The notes: generated by a model not told the origin, from the letters alone. 64,000 bases of DNA from Robertmurraya kyonggiensis (GCF_005116465.1 NZ_SWBM01000001.1:1612001-1676000), one strand, 5' to 3'; positions 52,966-61,764 are shown, numbered from the stretch's first letter. Made by a program: numbers and translations.

Positions 52966-54306
52966 TTAGTTTTCCTTATTCTTAAAATGCATAACCAGTA
53001 GGACAAGTAAAACAAGAACCACAAATAAGATACTTACGAAAAATCCAGGTCGACTTGAATCTTGTATGACAGTTCCGCTAACCGCAAGTAAAATCAAACC
53101 CATACCAATAAAGCGTTTTAGATGGTCAAAACCTGTTGCTTCAATGATTTTCGGAAGAGATACTAAGATAAACATCCAATTATACAAAAGCATCAATCCC
53201 GCACCAGTTGTGATGTATTCATATACACTGTCCGGCATTAAAAACGATAAAATAATCGAGGTAATTATCCCGCATATGGTTAAGCTTAAGGCGTATGGAG
53301 GGACCTTTCCCCAACTTTTTTTCGAAAAGAATTTCGGTGCATCCCCATCCTCCGATAAAGTGACGACCATGCTTGTTACCGCGAATAAGGAAGCCGCCAT
53401 TGTAGAAAATCCAGCGATAATGATTGCTCCGTTAAATAGATGCGGGAAAAAATCGAGATTGTATTTTTTGAGCGCACTGACAAAAGGACTTTCTTCTGAG
53501 GAAAACTTGTCCAATGAAACGAGGCCCGTTGCTAACACCATGGAAGCAAGGTAAATGGCGGTAAGAATGAACAGCATATACGCCCCCGATTTTCGTGCAT
53601 CTTCTTTTTTCCGTAATCGAGGTGTCATAATTCCCATTATTTCGATTCCACCAAAGGCATAAAAGCCATAAATAAGAGATGACCACAGCCCCATCATCCC
53701 ATTTGGAAAAAATTCATTCACTTTTTTTGGTACGGTAAAATCCATACTACTCCCACCAAATAACCCAATCAAAACAGCAATTGCTAAAACAATGAACATC
53801 AAAATGGCAGCGACTTTAATAATCGCAAAAATGTTCTGTGCTCTTTCAAATCCTTTTGTGCCGATCACTACTACAAGGATGCCTAAAATTGCATAACCCG
53901 AAGCAAAGATCCAAAGCGGAACATTCGGAAACCAAAAACGAGATAGGATTGATAAAGCCGTTAACTGACTACCGGTTATCAACATTTCTGAGAACCAATA
54001 CACCCAACCACTACTAAACCCTGCCCATTTCCCAAAAGCTTTTTTGGCATAAGAACGAAAAGAACCTTTTTGTGGATCCTTTGCGGCCATCTTCATTAAT
54101 GCATCTGAAACAATTAAGGTCCCTATGGCAGCAAGGATAAATGACACAATGACAGACGGTCCTGCCATTTTGATCCCAATTCCCGAACCAAGAAAATAAC
54201 CGGTCCCAATAATACAGCCAACCCCAATGAGAGAAAGCTGCCACCATGCTAATTTGTTCTCTTTCTTCTTTCCTCCTCGGTCCCCTGCCGATGCTGGAAT
54301 TTCCAC
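52966..54306 (-). CDS. APC family amino acid permease
   Basis: A 446-residue permease with 12 membrane segments. The first-helix unwound region is IGVGCIIGTGYFLGSG near residue 30, followed by GSFRSYAKKAFG near 80. It starts with GTG at 54306 behind AGGAGGAG. It imports an amino acid with protons or sodium. It lies 5 kb upstream of the hut genes but on a separate transcript; whether it carries histidine is unknown. The B. subtilis hut operon has its own permease, HutM, which is absent here, so this gene is a candidate replacement by position only. Confidence 0.85.
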   Translation of the reverse strand: MEIPASAGDRGGKKKENKLAWWQLSLIGVGCIIGTGYFLGSGIGIKMAGPSVIVSFILAAIGTLIVSDALMKMAAKDPQKGSFRSYAKKAFGKWAGFSSGWVYWFSEMLITGSQLTALSILSRFWFPNVPLWIFASGYAILGILVVVIGTKGFERAQNIFAIIKVAAILMFIVLAIAVLIGLFGGSSMDFTVPKKVNEFFPNGMMGLWSSLIYGFYAFGGIEIMGIMTPRLRKKEDARKSGAYMLFILTAIYLASMVLATGLVSLDKFSSEESPFVSALKKYNLDFFPHLFNGAIIIAGFSTMAASLFAVTSMVVTLSEDGDAPKFFSKKSWGKVPPYALSLTICGIITSIILSFLMPDSVYEYITTGAGLMLLYNWMFILVSLPKIIEATGFDHLKRFIGMGLILLAVSGTVIQDSSRPGFFVSILFVVLVLLVLLVMHFKNKEN

Positions 54307-54323
54307 GAAGGTACTCCTCCTTT

Positions 54324-55445
54324 CTATCCTAAGAATGAAGCCAGGATTTCTGCTGGTTCTGTTGATTGGACATCTTGCTGATAAGCTGCCACCCTTTGTT
54401 GATAGTCTAAAAGAGCTTGTTCTTCTTGAAGAAGAGCAAAAAGATGTTCAAATGGCTTGTCTTTATTTAAAAGAAACACCACTCCCAATTTCTGAAGTTC
54501 CTGTAGATTAATCTTCTCTTGTCCTGGTAAGGCGTGGTAAATAAAGATGGGCTTACTTTTCGAAAGACATTCGCTTATCGTTACACCTCCAGGCTTTGTA
54601 ATAACAGCATCTATCTCATCATATAAATGATTCATTTTTTCCATACAATCGATATATGGATATGGGACAAGATGTTCCATTTGAAGTGAAATGAGTCTCT
54701 CCAATAATCTTTTATTCTTACCGCATAATATAAAAAATTTGACCTTTAAAGGAGAAACATAATCTTTGAACTGCTTGATTAATTCCTCGATCGCTCCGAC
54801 TCCTAGATTCCCCCCTGTAATAAGGAAATTGTATGTATCTCGTACTTTAGAGAATTTTGTTGAATCTACTTTTCTGATTTTTGAATGTACGGGAATTCCT
54901 GTTACAAAAATGCGTTCTTCTCGAACACCTTTTTCCTTTAAATAACCCTTCATGCTTGATGAAGGAGCAAAATGAAATTCTATATTTTTCGTACCCCACA
55001 ACCGATGCACAAAATAGTCGGTATAAACATTGGCGACTGGAATCTTCAATCCCTCTCTCTCCTTAAGATGATTAAGCATATACGCAGGGAGAGAATGGGT
55101 ACAAACAATTAAATCAGGTTTTCTTTCCCGTATGAGCCTTTTTATAAAAGGCAAAAAAAGGAGTTCATATAAGCGATATCGCTTTTCTTCCTGATTATCT
55201 TTAATTACCACTTTGCGATAGACCAAATTATAGGTTTTTGGAAAAATCTTAATCCATTTTAGATAGACACTCGAAATCAGGTTTTCAACTTTCCCGTAGC
55301 TATAAGCTAAAATATCAACTTTTTCACATTTAATGTGCGGATGTATTTGCTTGAGCCCATCGATTAATGTATTTGCCACTTGATGATGCCCAGAAGGAAT
55401 TTGTAGAAACGGCAAAAAAAGTACAGTTTTGGTTGACTGTTCCAT
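54324..55445 (-). CDS. UgtP/MGDG-synthase-like glycosyltransferase
   Basis: A 373-residue family 28-type glycosyltransferase. The N-terminal MGDG-synthase domain shows SGHHQVANTLIDGL near residue 18 and the KVDILAYSY segment near 41. The C-terminal nucleotide-sugar domain has TGGNLGVGAIEEL near 208 and ITKPGGVTISECLSKSKPI near 280. UgtP relatives transfer glucose to diacylglycerol on the inner membrane face. B. subtilis YkoN is a relative that lies next to ykoP, and here the next gene upstream looks like ykoP. No membrane segment is present. Acceptor unknown. Confidence 0.82.
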   Translation of the reverse strand: MEQSTKTVLFLPFLQIPSGHHQVANTLIDGLKQIHPHIKCEKVDILAYSYGKVENLISSVYLKWIKIFPKTYNLVYRKVVIKDNQEEKRYRLYELLFLPFIKRLIRERKPDLIVCTHSLPAYMLNHLKEREGLKIPVANVYTDYFVHRLWGTKNIEFHFAPSSSMKGYLKEKGVREERIFVTGIPVHSKIRKVDSTKFSKVRDTYNFLITGGNLGVGAIEELIKQFKDYVSPLKVKFFILCGKNKRLLERLISLQMEHLVPYPYIDCMEKMNHLYDEIDAVITKPGGVTISECLSKSKPIFIYHALPGQEKINLQELQKLGVVFLLNKDKPFEHLFALLQEEQALLDYQQRVAAYQQDVQSTEPAEILASFLG

Positions 55446-55463
55446 AGTTCACCTCTGGGAATT

Positions 55464-56021
55464 TTAGTTTCGCCAATAGTTATGAGTTAATTTTTCCTTG
55501 GACATAAACAAATAAATGGGCCTTTCATACTTCAGAATTTGATTCACAGACATTCCCCTATTAGAAAGAAGGCCAATTGGGAGAAAACTCAATTTTTTAA
55601 ACCATTTATAAAAAGGATTCATAATGTCAATGATTTCAAATCCTAATCTTTCGGTACCTTTACTTAGTGATGTAATCCCAATTATCCCTTTTATATCTGA
55701 GTTACGGTGATGATTTCGAATATAGCTTTCAACTCCTGGAAGGGAATTTTGAACAGAGCGGTAAATCATCTTTGCTTTTTTAAGCTCACTTTTTATGTCC
55801 TTTACCTCCATTAACAATCGAATATTATGGAGATGAATTTTCACTAATGTATCGTTTTTGAGAATTTGTGTCCCATCAGACAAAGTAATATTTCTCCCTT
55901 TATACTTAGTCAGGCGAATTCTGAAAATATTATCTTCATTCGTTGTTACATATGTAAGACGTGAGCAAAAATAATAAATTGGATCGCACATTTTCCAAAT
56001 CGAAAGAATCTGATTTCTCAT
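55464..56021 (-). CDS. ykoP: YkoP-like protein
   Basis: A 185-residue protein with features of the YkoP family, from memory: an N-terminal Trp/Tyr-containing helix (MRNQILSIWKMCDPIYYFC), a domain with HLHNIRLLMEV near residue 83 and GIIGITSLSKGTERLGFEI near 113. In some bacilli this domain is fused to polysaccharide deacetylases. It lies 18 bases upstream of the UgtP-like gene on one transcript (order of transcription: ykoP-like, then glycosyltransferase). The function is unknown but a cell-wall or glycolipid context is likely. Confidence 0.6.
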   Translation of the reverse strand: MRNQILSIWKMCDPIYYFCSRLTYVTTNEDNIFRIRLTKYKGRNITLSDGTQILKNDTLVKIHLHNIRLLMEVKDIKSELKKAKMIYRSVQNSLPGVESYIRNHHRNSDIKGIIGITSLSKGTERLGFEIIDIMNPFYKWFKKLSFLPIGLLSNRGMSVNQILKYERPIYLFMSKEKLTHNYWRN

Positions 56022-56124
56022 TCTTTCTGTCTCTCCTTTTAAAACAATCCTTTTTGATAGTTTTTAATATCTGGCTGTTTTCTATCCTAAATTTATTTAT
56101 AAAATTACTGACGCATAAAACAAA

Positions 56125-56155
56125 AAAAGATGGATTTTGCAATCCATCCCTACCA
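56125..56155 (-). terminator. terminator of the DUF1906 gene
   Basis: On the minus strand GATGGATT-GCAA-AATCCATC is followed by TTTTTTTG. The stem is perfect. It overlaps the 3' end of the DUF1906-type gene. Confidence 0.85.
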
Positions 56156-57256
56156 TAGAATTTCAGTTATTTTTCCACTAAATAGGTTCGTGTCAATATT
56201 ACAAGCCTTGCCCTCGATACCGTATTGCCATCCTCCTACAAGAGAATTCTCAGGAGCTTCTGGTTCATAGGTTGGAGCATTGGATTCAGAAGTGGTACCT
56301 GTATGTGGAGAAGCTGTCCAAATATAGGTGCTGGCAAGAATATTTTTATCATTGCCAGCGGCTTCTTCAAAAGCGGTTGTTAGTTCATTTCCGGATTCAA
56401 AAACTCCATAAATTCCAGGCTTATAATTTGAGTTACCTAACACATCATACCAAGCTTTTATAAATTCCGAATTTACAGGATAGCTTGGCTCAATATCGGC
56501 AAAAATAGGCACACCAGCAGGCAATCCTAGCTCTTCTGCTTTCTTAATAGCTTGTTCTGCTTCACTTTTACCACTATCATAGCCGGTAGCATCCGTAAAA
56601 TGATTCCATATCGGAAGAACTAATATGTTGTTGGAGTGAAGAAATTCTGCTTCATCAGTTGTGATTCCTGAAGAAACACCTTCCTTTTCACCTAAATAAC
56701 GTCCCCATACTTTTGGCTCCCCATAATTTTCTCTTACACAGGAAAGCATCTCTGAATCCGTGCTACTGGCAGAATCGACACCCCAAACGACTTCATCGTC
56801 ATTTGAGGGATCATTCTCCTTTGCGCCTGTCTCTCCATTTTGATCAGCAGGCTTTTCCTCTTGTCCATTGTTGGAGGTTTCTTTCGTATTTTCCTGACTT
56901 GCATTTGCGTTCTGGCCTTCAATATTGTTTCCAATATCATTGGTGACATTAACATTTACGTTGACTTCAATATTATTGGAAACATTATTGTCTACTGTGT
57001 TATTTTTTCCGTTTTTCACACTATTGTTTATCGTATTAGTTACTTCGGCATTTTCTCCGTTTATATTATTTTCCACATTATTCGTGACTGTTCCATCACC
57101 ACTTTCCACATTTTCTGTCGTCTCACTACCATCTGCAGAAACTTTTCCTGTTACTGGTTCAGATGGATTAGATTTTACAAGTGAGAAAGAAAATATGGTA
57201 ACGACAACTACGAAAAATGCTGTGACAAATAAAGGTATTAATTTGCCTTTTTCCAT
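56150..57256 (-). CDS. Secreted Rv2525c-like (DUF1906) glycoside-hydrolase-like protein
   Basis: A 368-residue exported protein. Residues 5-27 are a signal peptide or anchor. Residues 38-130 are unusual: almost every second residue is Asn, alternating with Val, Ile, Thr or Glu (for example NNIEVNVNVNVTNDI). Then comes a Glu/Gly/Asn linker and a C-terminal TIM-barrel domain (about 155-368: VWGVDSASSTDSEML, GVPIFADIEPSY, GIYGVFESG, GGWQYGIEG, ending CNIDTNLF) of the glycoside-hydrolase-like DUF1906 type seen in M. tuberculosis Rv2525c. Conserved acids (GVDSA, DIEPS) are present. Probable target: cell-wall polymer. The ATG follows AAGGAGGGCATGGT. Confidence 0.8.
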   Translation of the reverse strand: MEKGKLIPLFVTAFFVVVVTIFSFSLVKSNPSEPVTGKVSADGSETTENVESGDGTVTNNVENNINGENAEVTNTINNSVKNGKNNTVDNNVSNNIEVNVNVNVTNDIGNNIEGQNANASQENTKETSNNGQEEKPADQNGETGAKENDPSNDDEVVWGVDSASSTDSEMLSCVRENYGEPKVWGRYLGEKEGVSSGITTDEAEFLHSNNILVLPIWNHFTDATGYDSGKSEAEQAIKKAEELGLPAGVPIFADIEPSYPVNSEFIKAWYDVLGNSNYKPGIYGVFESGNELTTAFEEAAGNDKNILASTYIWTASPHTGTTSESNAPTYEPEAPENSLVGGWQYGIEGKACNIDTNLFSGKITEILW

Positions 57257-57396
57257 ACCATGCCCTCCTTGTCTATTTTCATTGACATTTTATGCGACAA
57301 GTTCTCTGGTCGGTTGGGCTTGTGAAAAATTGGCAATCCTGCACGAGCAGTAAAATGCTTTCAATTAACTTAATCTACAGACTTTTTTCCTACATA

Positions 57397-57425
57397 TTGA
57401 CTCCTTTTAGGGAACTTGTTAAGAT
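57397..57425 (+). promoter_or_regulatory. Promoter of the guanine-riboswitch transcript
   Basis: TTGACT (57397-57402) and TAAGAT (57420-57425) are 17 bases apart, about 25 bases before the aptamer. Confidence 0.65.
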
Positions 57426-57450
57426 TTTTTAATATATTAATATAATAACT

Positions 57451-57520
57451 ACCTTGTATAAGTTCAAGAATATGGCTTGAACGTTTCTACCAGCTACCAT
57501 AAATAGCTTGTCTACGAGGT
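57451..57520 (+). ncRNA. Guanine (purine) riboswitch aptamer
   Basis: The segment has the purine aptamer layout: P1 arms ACCTTGTA and TACGAGGT, P2 arms GTTCAAG and CTTGAAC around the loop AATATGG, then TTTCTACC, and P3 arms AGCTA and TAGCT around ACCATAAA-type loop. The junction ends GTCTACGAG, with C at the ligand-specifying position (equivalent to C74 of xpt), so guanine/hypoxanthine rather than adenine is expected. A terminator follows. Confidence 0.9.
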
Positions 57521-57555
57521 TTAGAAAATGAAAATTTCCTATTCCTTCTGTAGAT

Positions 57556-57590
57556 CAAACTTTGGCAGCTTCAGCCAAAGTTTTTTTGTT
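57556..57590 (+). terminator. Riboswitch-controlled terminator ahead of the purine permease
   Basis: AAACTTTGGC-AGCTTCA-GCCAAAGTTT followed by TTTTTGTTTTTT. The segment TCTAC in the 3' arm of P1 can pair with GTAGA just before the terminator, giving a plausible antiterminator when no ligand is bound. Confidence 0.8.
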
Positions 57591-57618
57591 TTTTAAATAT
57601 AATTTAGGAGGAAAGGTC

Positions 57619-58914
57619 ATGAATAAATTTTTTCAGTTTCAAGAACGTGGAACTTCTTATAAGAAGGAAACCCTTGCTGGGGTTACTACATTTCTATCAA
57701 TGGCTTATATTTTAGTCGTTAACCCAGTTATCTTAAGTCAGTCAGGAATGGACCAAGGTGCTGTTTTTACAGCAACTGCTCTTGCATCGATTGTCGGAAC
57801 ACTTTTAATCGGAATTCTAGCAAATTACCCAATCGGAATTGCTCCAAGTATGGGGTTAAACTCATTCTTTACTTTTTCTGTATGTATCGGAATGGGGATT
57901 GACTGGGAGGTTGCCTTAACCGGTGTATTCATAGCTGGAATCATATTCATGATTTTAAGCTTATTAAAAATCCGTGAGAAAATCATAAATGTCATTCCTC
58001 AGGATTTAAAATTTGCGATTGCTGCTGGAATTGGATTTTTCATCGCCTTTGTGGGAATGAAAAATGCAGGAATCATTGTTGGTAACGAAGCCACTTTCGT
58101 TTCAATTGGCGACCTGACTTCTCCAATGACTGCTCTGGCTGTTTTAGGATTTGTTATAACTGTAATTCTAATGGTTCGTGGAATCCACGGGGGAATATTT
58201 TATGGGATGGTGATCACAACTATTGTCGGGATGATCTTCGGACTAATCGAGATCCCTTCTTCTGTTGTAGGAAGCGTACCAAGCCTCAGACCTACTTTTG
58301 GTGCAGTTTTCACTCATCTTGGTGACATTTTCACAGTGAAAGTATTAACAGTTATTTTCACGTTTCTATTTGTTGCATTTTTTGATACTGCTGGCGCCCT
58401 TATCGCTGTGGCGAGCCAAGCTGGTTTAATCAAAAACAACGAAATTCCGAACGTTGGGAAGGCCTTATTAGCAGACTCTACTTCTGGAGTTGTCGGAGCT
58501 GTTTTAGGAACTTCAACGACTGCATCATTCGTAGAATCATCTGCAGGTATTGCAGTAGGTGGAAGAACCGGATTCACATCGATTATTATCTCAGCTTGCT
58601 TTTTTATTGCCTTATTTTTCTCACCTATTCTTTCCGTGATCACACCTGAAGTAACCGGTCCTGCACTGATGATTGTCGGAGCGTTAATGGCAATGGAAAT
58701 CAAGAAAATTGATTGGAGTAAACTTGAGATTGTTATTCCATCATTTGTAACAATTATCATGATGCCACTTACTTATAGTGTTGCAACTGGGATCGCACTT
58801 GGATTTATCTTATATCCATTAACACTAATGGCACAAAAACGTTTCAAAGAGATTCATCCAATTATGTACTTACTTTGTGTACTCTTCTGTTTGTATTATA
58901 TATTCGTAGCTTAA
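57619..58914 (+). CDS. pbuG: NCS2 family purine permease (PbuG-like)
   Basis: A 431-residue nucleobase transporter of the PbuG/AzgA branch with about 12-13 membrane segments. Family segments are TFLSMAYILVVNPVILSQSG near residue 22 (core FLSMAYILVVNP), GIAPSMGLNSFFTFSV near 74, FFDTAGALIAVASQAG near 258 and GTSTTASFVESSAGIAVGGRTG near 302. The start is the ATG at 57619 behind TTAGGAGGAAAG; the frame is open upstream only because it reads through the terminator. Guanine/hypoxanthine uptake is expected, matching the riboswitch. Expression should fall when guanine is plentiful. Confidence 0.94.
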   Translation: MNKFFQFQERGTSYKKETLAGVTTFLSMAYILVVNPVILSQSGMDQGAVFTATALASIVGTLLIGILANYPIGIAPSMGLNSFFTFSVCIGMGIDWEVALTGVFIAGIIFMILSLLKIREKIINVIPQDLKFAIAAGIGFFIAFVGMKNAGIIVGNEATFVSIGDLTSPMTALAVLGFVITVILMVRGIHGGIFYGMVITTIVGMIFGLIEIPSSVVGSVPSLRPTFGAVFTHLGDIFTVKVLTVIFTFLFVAFFDTAGALIAVASQAGLIKNNEIPNVGKALLADSTSGVVGAVLGTSTTASFVESSAGIAVGGRTGFTSIIISACFFIALFFSPILSVITPEVTGPALMIVGALMAMEIKKIDWSKLEIVIPSFVTIIMMPLTYSVATGIALGFILYPLTLMAQKRFKEIHPIMYLLCVLFCLYYIFVA

Positions 58915-58924
58915 TAGCTTAAAG

Positions 58925-58978
58925 TTAAAAAGGAGAAGAAATCGTTAGGGCTAACCTAGCAATTTCTTCTCCTACTTT
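58925..58978. terminator. bidirectional terminator
   Basis: The arms AGGAGAAGAAATCG and GCAATTTCTTCTCCT frame a loop containing AGGGCTAACCT and are followed by A and T runs. It separates the convergent pbuG and coiled-coil genes. Confidence 0.8.
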
Positions 58979-60597
58979 TATGGGTGTTTTAAGAGATCTT
59001 TTAAATTGTTCGGATTCAATTTCTCAAGCAGGAGTTCAAGGACATTTTCATCATCCTCCAGTAACTCTTCTTTTTCCTCTTCCGTCATCGATTCAATGAT
59101 TTCTTCAATTACAGGTAAAGGAATTTCATTAGTTAAATTGTCTGTTGGTAAATGATTCAACACTTCTTTTACTTCAGTTAATGTTTCTGTTGGAAGTTGA
59201 TTTATCACTTTTTTCACTTCGGTTAATTCTTCTTTTGGAAGTTGTTTTATCACTTCTGTTACTTTTTCTTTCACTTCTTCTTTAATTTTTGAATCTTGGA
59301 TCAGGTCTTGTTTGTCTTTGACTTTCTCTACTCCATTGTTAATGAGCTTACTTGGAATCGAAATGAGCTTACCTAATAGTCTTTCAATTTCCTCTTCACT
59401 GAATATCCCCTTTTGCTTCTTGATGGTTTCTTTTGCCTCATTCGTCTGTGATTCTATTGCTTCCTTCTCTTTACCAAGTGCATCCATGTTCAACTGGAGA
59501 TTTCGAATTTCCTTTATCAGAGGAAGAACCATTTTCTTGTATTCTTCTAATTTCATTCGAACTGTTGTAGATTCAATCTGTGTATTCTCATCACTTGCTT
59601 GTTCTGCTGCCTTCATGTTCTTTGCTACTTGAATTAATTCAGCATAATTTTTGGCCAATTGAATCTTTTTATCAGATTTGGCTTTCTCTTCAAACGCTTC
59701 AATATTTCCTAAGGTTTCTTCCATTCCTTGTAGATTATTCTCTAATTCATCCGTCAGGACTCCTGCATTCTTCATTCTCTCAAAAAACGGTGAAACAACT
59801 TGCAAGTAGCTGTCCTCTTGACGCCATAATTCATTCGTCTTATTGATTAATTCTTCCGTATTGATGGTTTCAGTATCTGCCCGTTCTAGAGTAGTCGTGA
59901 TGCTCTGAAGTAATGATTCGAGAGATTTTACCTGCTCTGGATCAATCGTTTCAAATGTATTCTTTGCCAAATCCAATAAATCCTTTAATATAGGGAGCTG
60001 TGCAGTATCTTTTTCTATCCCCTCGAGAATGTCCTTTAAAGTTGATTCATTATCCTCAAACTGTTGTATAAGCTTTTTCAATTCCTCTTCACTCATGGAG
60101 CCACCTTCTGCGATTGTACCGCACTGACTTGCATAACAAGTCTCAACCGTTGCATTCGGAAGTGTAATCGCTGCGGCCTGTTGAGCCGTTACCGTCATTG
60201 AGACATTTTCCATACAAATCCGACCAGGCTTTCCAGGTGTACAAAGGCCCGTAAATTCTGGGATCGAACTTCCTTTTGTTGAGGCAGTTAACTGCTTAAC
60301 TGGGATCGGTCCTGGAGATTTAACCCGGATCACGATAGGTTCTTGATTTCCTCCCCGATTGACTTTTTTAGTAATGGTTAAACCATAGATTTCCCCTTCA
60401 TAAATTGTGATTTTACCAGCTACAATTCCGACTAGATCCAGTACTCCATCGACCTTTTCGGATTCAATAATAAAACCACCACTATCTTCTGAAGAGCCTT
60501 CCGCATTGGCTCGAAAAGAGGAAGAGGAAAAGACGCATCCCAGCATGAGGTATACAATTAATAACATCGTAACTTTCTTTTTGCTTTTTCTTTTCAT
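58978..60597 (-). CDS. Secreted coiled-coil protein of the DUF6230/DUF6114 cassette
   Basis: A 539-residue exported protein: signal peptide (residues 5-32, ending ANA), a beta-type domain (about 35-165) with two Cys pairs (GLCTPGKPGRICMEN and ETCYASQCGTI), and a long, almost entirely helical, Glu/Lys/Leu-rich region (about 165-535) predicted to be a coiled coil. Near the C-terminus are repeats of LTEVKxVxNxLPT (14 residues) in KKVINQLPTET / KEVLNHLPTDN. No enzymatic motif, wall anchor or C-terminal membrane segment is seen. The start at 60597 (MKRKSKKK) is preferred to 60612 because GAGGAGAA lies between. The order of transcription is DUF6230-like, DUF6114-like, then this gene, with 26 bases between it and the middle gene. 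I do not recognise the whole protein. Confidence 0.7.
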   Translation of the reverse strand: MKRKSKKKVTMLLIVYLMLGCVFSSSSFRANAEGSSEDSGGFIIESEKVDGVLDLVGIVAGKITIYEGEIYGLTITKKVNRGGNQEPIVIRVKSPGPIPVKQLTASTKGSSIPEFTGLCTPGKPGRICMENVSMTVTAQQAAAITLPNATVETCYASQCGTIAEGGSMSEEELKKLIQQFEDNESTLKDILEGIEKDTAQLPILKDLLDLAKNTFETIDPEQVKSLESLLQSITTTLERADTETINTEELINKTNELWRQEDSYLQVVSPFFERMKNAGVLTDELENNLQGMEETLGNIEAFEEKAKSDKKIQLAKNYAELIQVAKNMKAAEQASDENTQIESTTVRMKLEEYKKMVLPLIKEIRNLQLNMDALGKEKEAIESQTNEAKETIKKQKGIFSEEEIERLLGKLISIPSKLINNGVEKVKDKQDLIQDSKIKEEVKEKVTEVIKQLPKEELTEVKKVINQLPTETLTEVKEVLNHLPTDNLTNEIPLPVIEEIIESMTEEEKEELLEDDENVLELLLEKLNPNNLKDLLKHP

Positions 60598-60623
60598 GCG
60601 AATTCTCCTCATGAAATAGTCAT

Positions 60624-61091
60624 TTATGCTTGAATCGAATACTGTGAATCATCTTTTTCAGAAGGCAACTTTTCCGGTATTGCTACCTCTTCCTTATCCC
60701 AAGCGATGCATAACGCACCGGCAATGATGCCGATAATCGTTCCGATAATAAATCCTCCTAAGGCTCCCATTATGGAAAGGACCGATAGAAATATGGTAAG
60801 AACGCCAAAAATGCTAGAAAACTGCGGATATATAAATGAGAATATTCCGATAATTAAAAGGATGCCACTAAATAGAAATCCAATGAACACTAGGCTACCT
60901 GGTATGAAAGCAATTGCGTATAATTGCAGTGGAATATACAAAATGATGAGTGCAGCCAAAATAGTTAAGGTTGCCCCCCAAAATGGTCGCTTATTTCTCC
61001 ATTGTTTAAATTTCCCTGATTGTGCAACGTTTTGAGTTTTCTTTTTCCATTTCTCTTCTTTCTTTTGCCTTCGTCTTTCCTTCCTATCCAT
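60624..61091 (-). CDS. DUF6114-like membrane protein
   Basis: A 155-residue protein with a very basic N-terminus (MDRKERRRQKKEEKWKKK) and four hydrophobic segments (about 38-56, 62-82, 86-104, 110-132). The last segment GALGGFIIGTIIGIIAGALCIAWD matches the pattern N/G-GGF-x-x-G...GG-A-x-AW of DUF6114 proteins of actinomycetes, from memory (core GGFIIGTIIGIIAGALCIAW). In actinomycetes DUF6114 genes lie next to DUF6230 genes, as here. The ATG follows GGAGGTAC. No known function. It could be a membrane platform for the two secreted partners. Confidence 0.75.
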   Translation of the reverse strand: MDRKERRRQKKEEKWKKKTQNVAQSGKFKQWRNKRPFWGATLTILAALIILYIPLQLYAIAFIPGSLVFIGFLFSGILLIIGIFSFIYPQFSSIFGVLTIFLSVLSIMGALGGFIIGTIIGIIAGALCIAWDKEEVAIPEKLPSEKDDSQYSIQA

Positions 61092-61118
61092 AAAAGTACC
61101 TCCGTTCTAACTTTGTAC

Positions 61119-61703
61119 TCACTGATTTGTCATATCGGGTTGGCTTATTTTTTCAACTGAGATTTTTGCTCCTCCTAAGCTAACCATACTTTGAAACAAG
61201 TAATCTGTTACAATTTTTGCATTAGTAATTGTAATAGATGTTGCGGATTGACCCCAATTCTTAGTAAAATCTGATGTATTGGTTTCTTTAATGGCCAACT
61301 CAGAAAAATTGAAATCCGCATCAATAAAGCGTGCATCATGTATTAATCCTTTAATGGTCGTTTCCCCTGCTCGAACATGAAAACGCACCCAATTCCCTGT
61401 AGGTAATTTTAGATCCTTATAGATGTGTAAGTTTGTGATCTTTGCTGTATCCATTTTATTACGGACCATGGGTTCTGCATTGGAGTTTCCTGTCTCACCG
61501 ACATGTGGTAATAGCTGAAATTGTGTACCTTGAAGCTCATCGAACTCCACATAAAAATCCCCGATTCCTCCAAGCGGAACGGCAAATGCACTTCCTGTGA
61601 ATCCAAATACCGAAATTAGCACACCTAGTGCTAACAATCCAGAGGCCAATGCGATAGAGAATTTCTTTTTTATGGTCTTACTTACAGTAATACTGTTTTC
61701 CAT
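61119..61703 (-). CDS. DUF6230-like secreted protein
   Basis: A 194-residue exported protein: signal peptide (residues 12-45, AFAV), then a beta-rich domain (about 48-190). Landmarks: VPLGGIGDFYVEFDEL, then a segment with FHVRAGETTIKGLIHDARF and the C-terminal NAKIVTDYLFQSMVSLGGAKISVE, which fit the DUF6230 family known mainly from Streptomyces and relatives. The frame is open to 61850, but the ATG at 61703 follows GATGAGGTGAG and the upstream part overlaps the promoter and cre. No Cys and no anchor. First gene of the three-gene cassette. Function unknown. Confidence 0.78.
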   Translation of the reverse strand: MENSITVSKTIKKKFSIALASGLLALGVLISVFGFTGSAFAVPLGGIGDFYVEFDELQGTQFQLLPHVGETGNSNAEPMVRNKMDTAKITNLHIYKDLKLPTGNWVRFHVRAGETTIKGLIHDARFIDADFNFSELAIKETNTSDFTKNWGQSATSITITNAKIVTDYLFQSMVSLGGAKISVEKISQPDMTNQ

Positions 61704-61764
61704 CTTTCTCACCTCATCTTTGATTTTAACTATAAAACTTCTTAAAACATTCCCTCCTTCTTTT

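Noticed and set aside
52966-54306. Naming the permease as HutM
   Set aside because: It has its own start signals and does not lie in the hut operon; the substrate cannot be read from sequence.
56840-57353. Plus-strand ORFs opposite the Asn-rich protein
   Set aside because: They are shadows of the Asn/Val alternation (Phe/Ile/Leu-rich), with no ribosome binding site.
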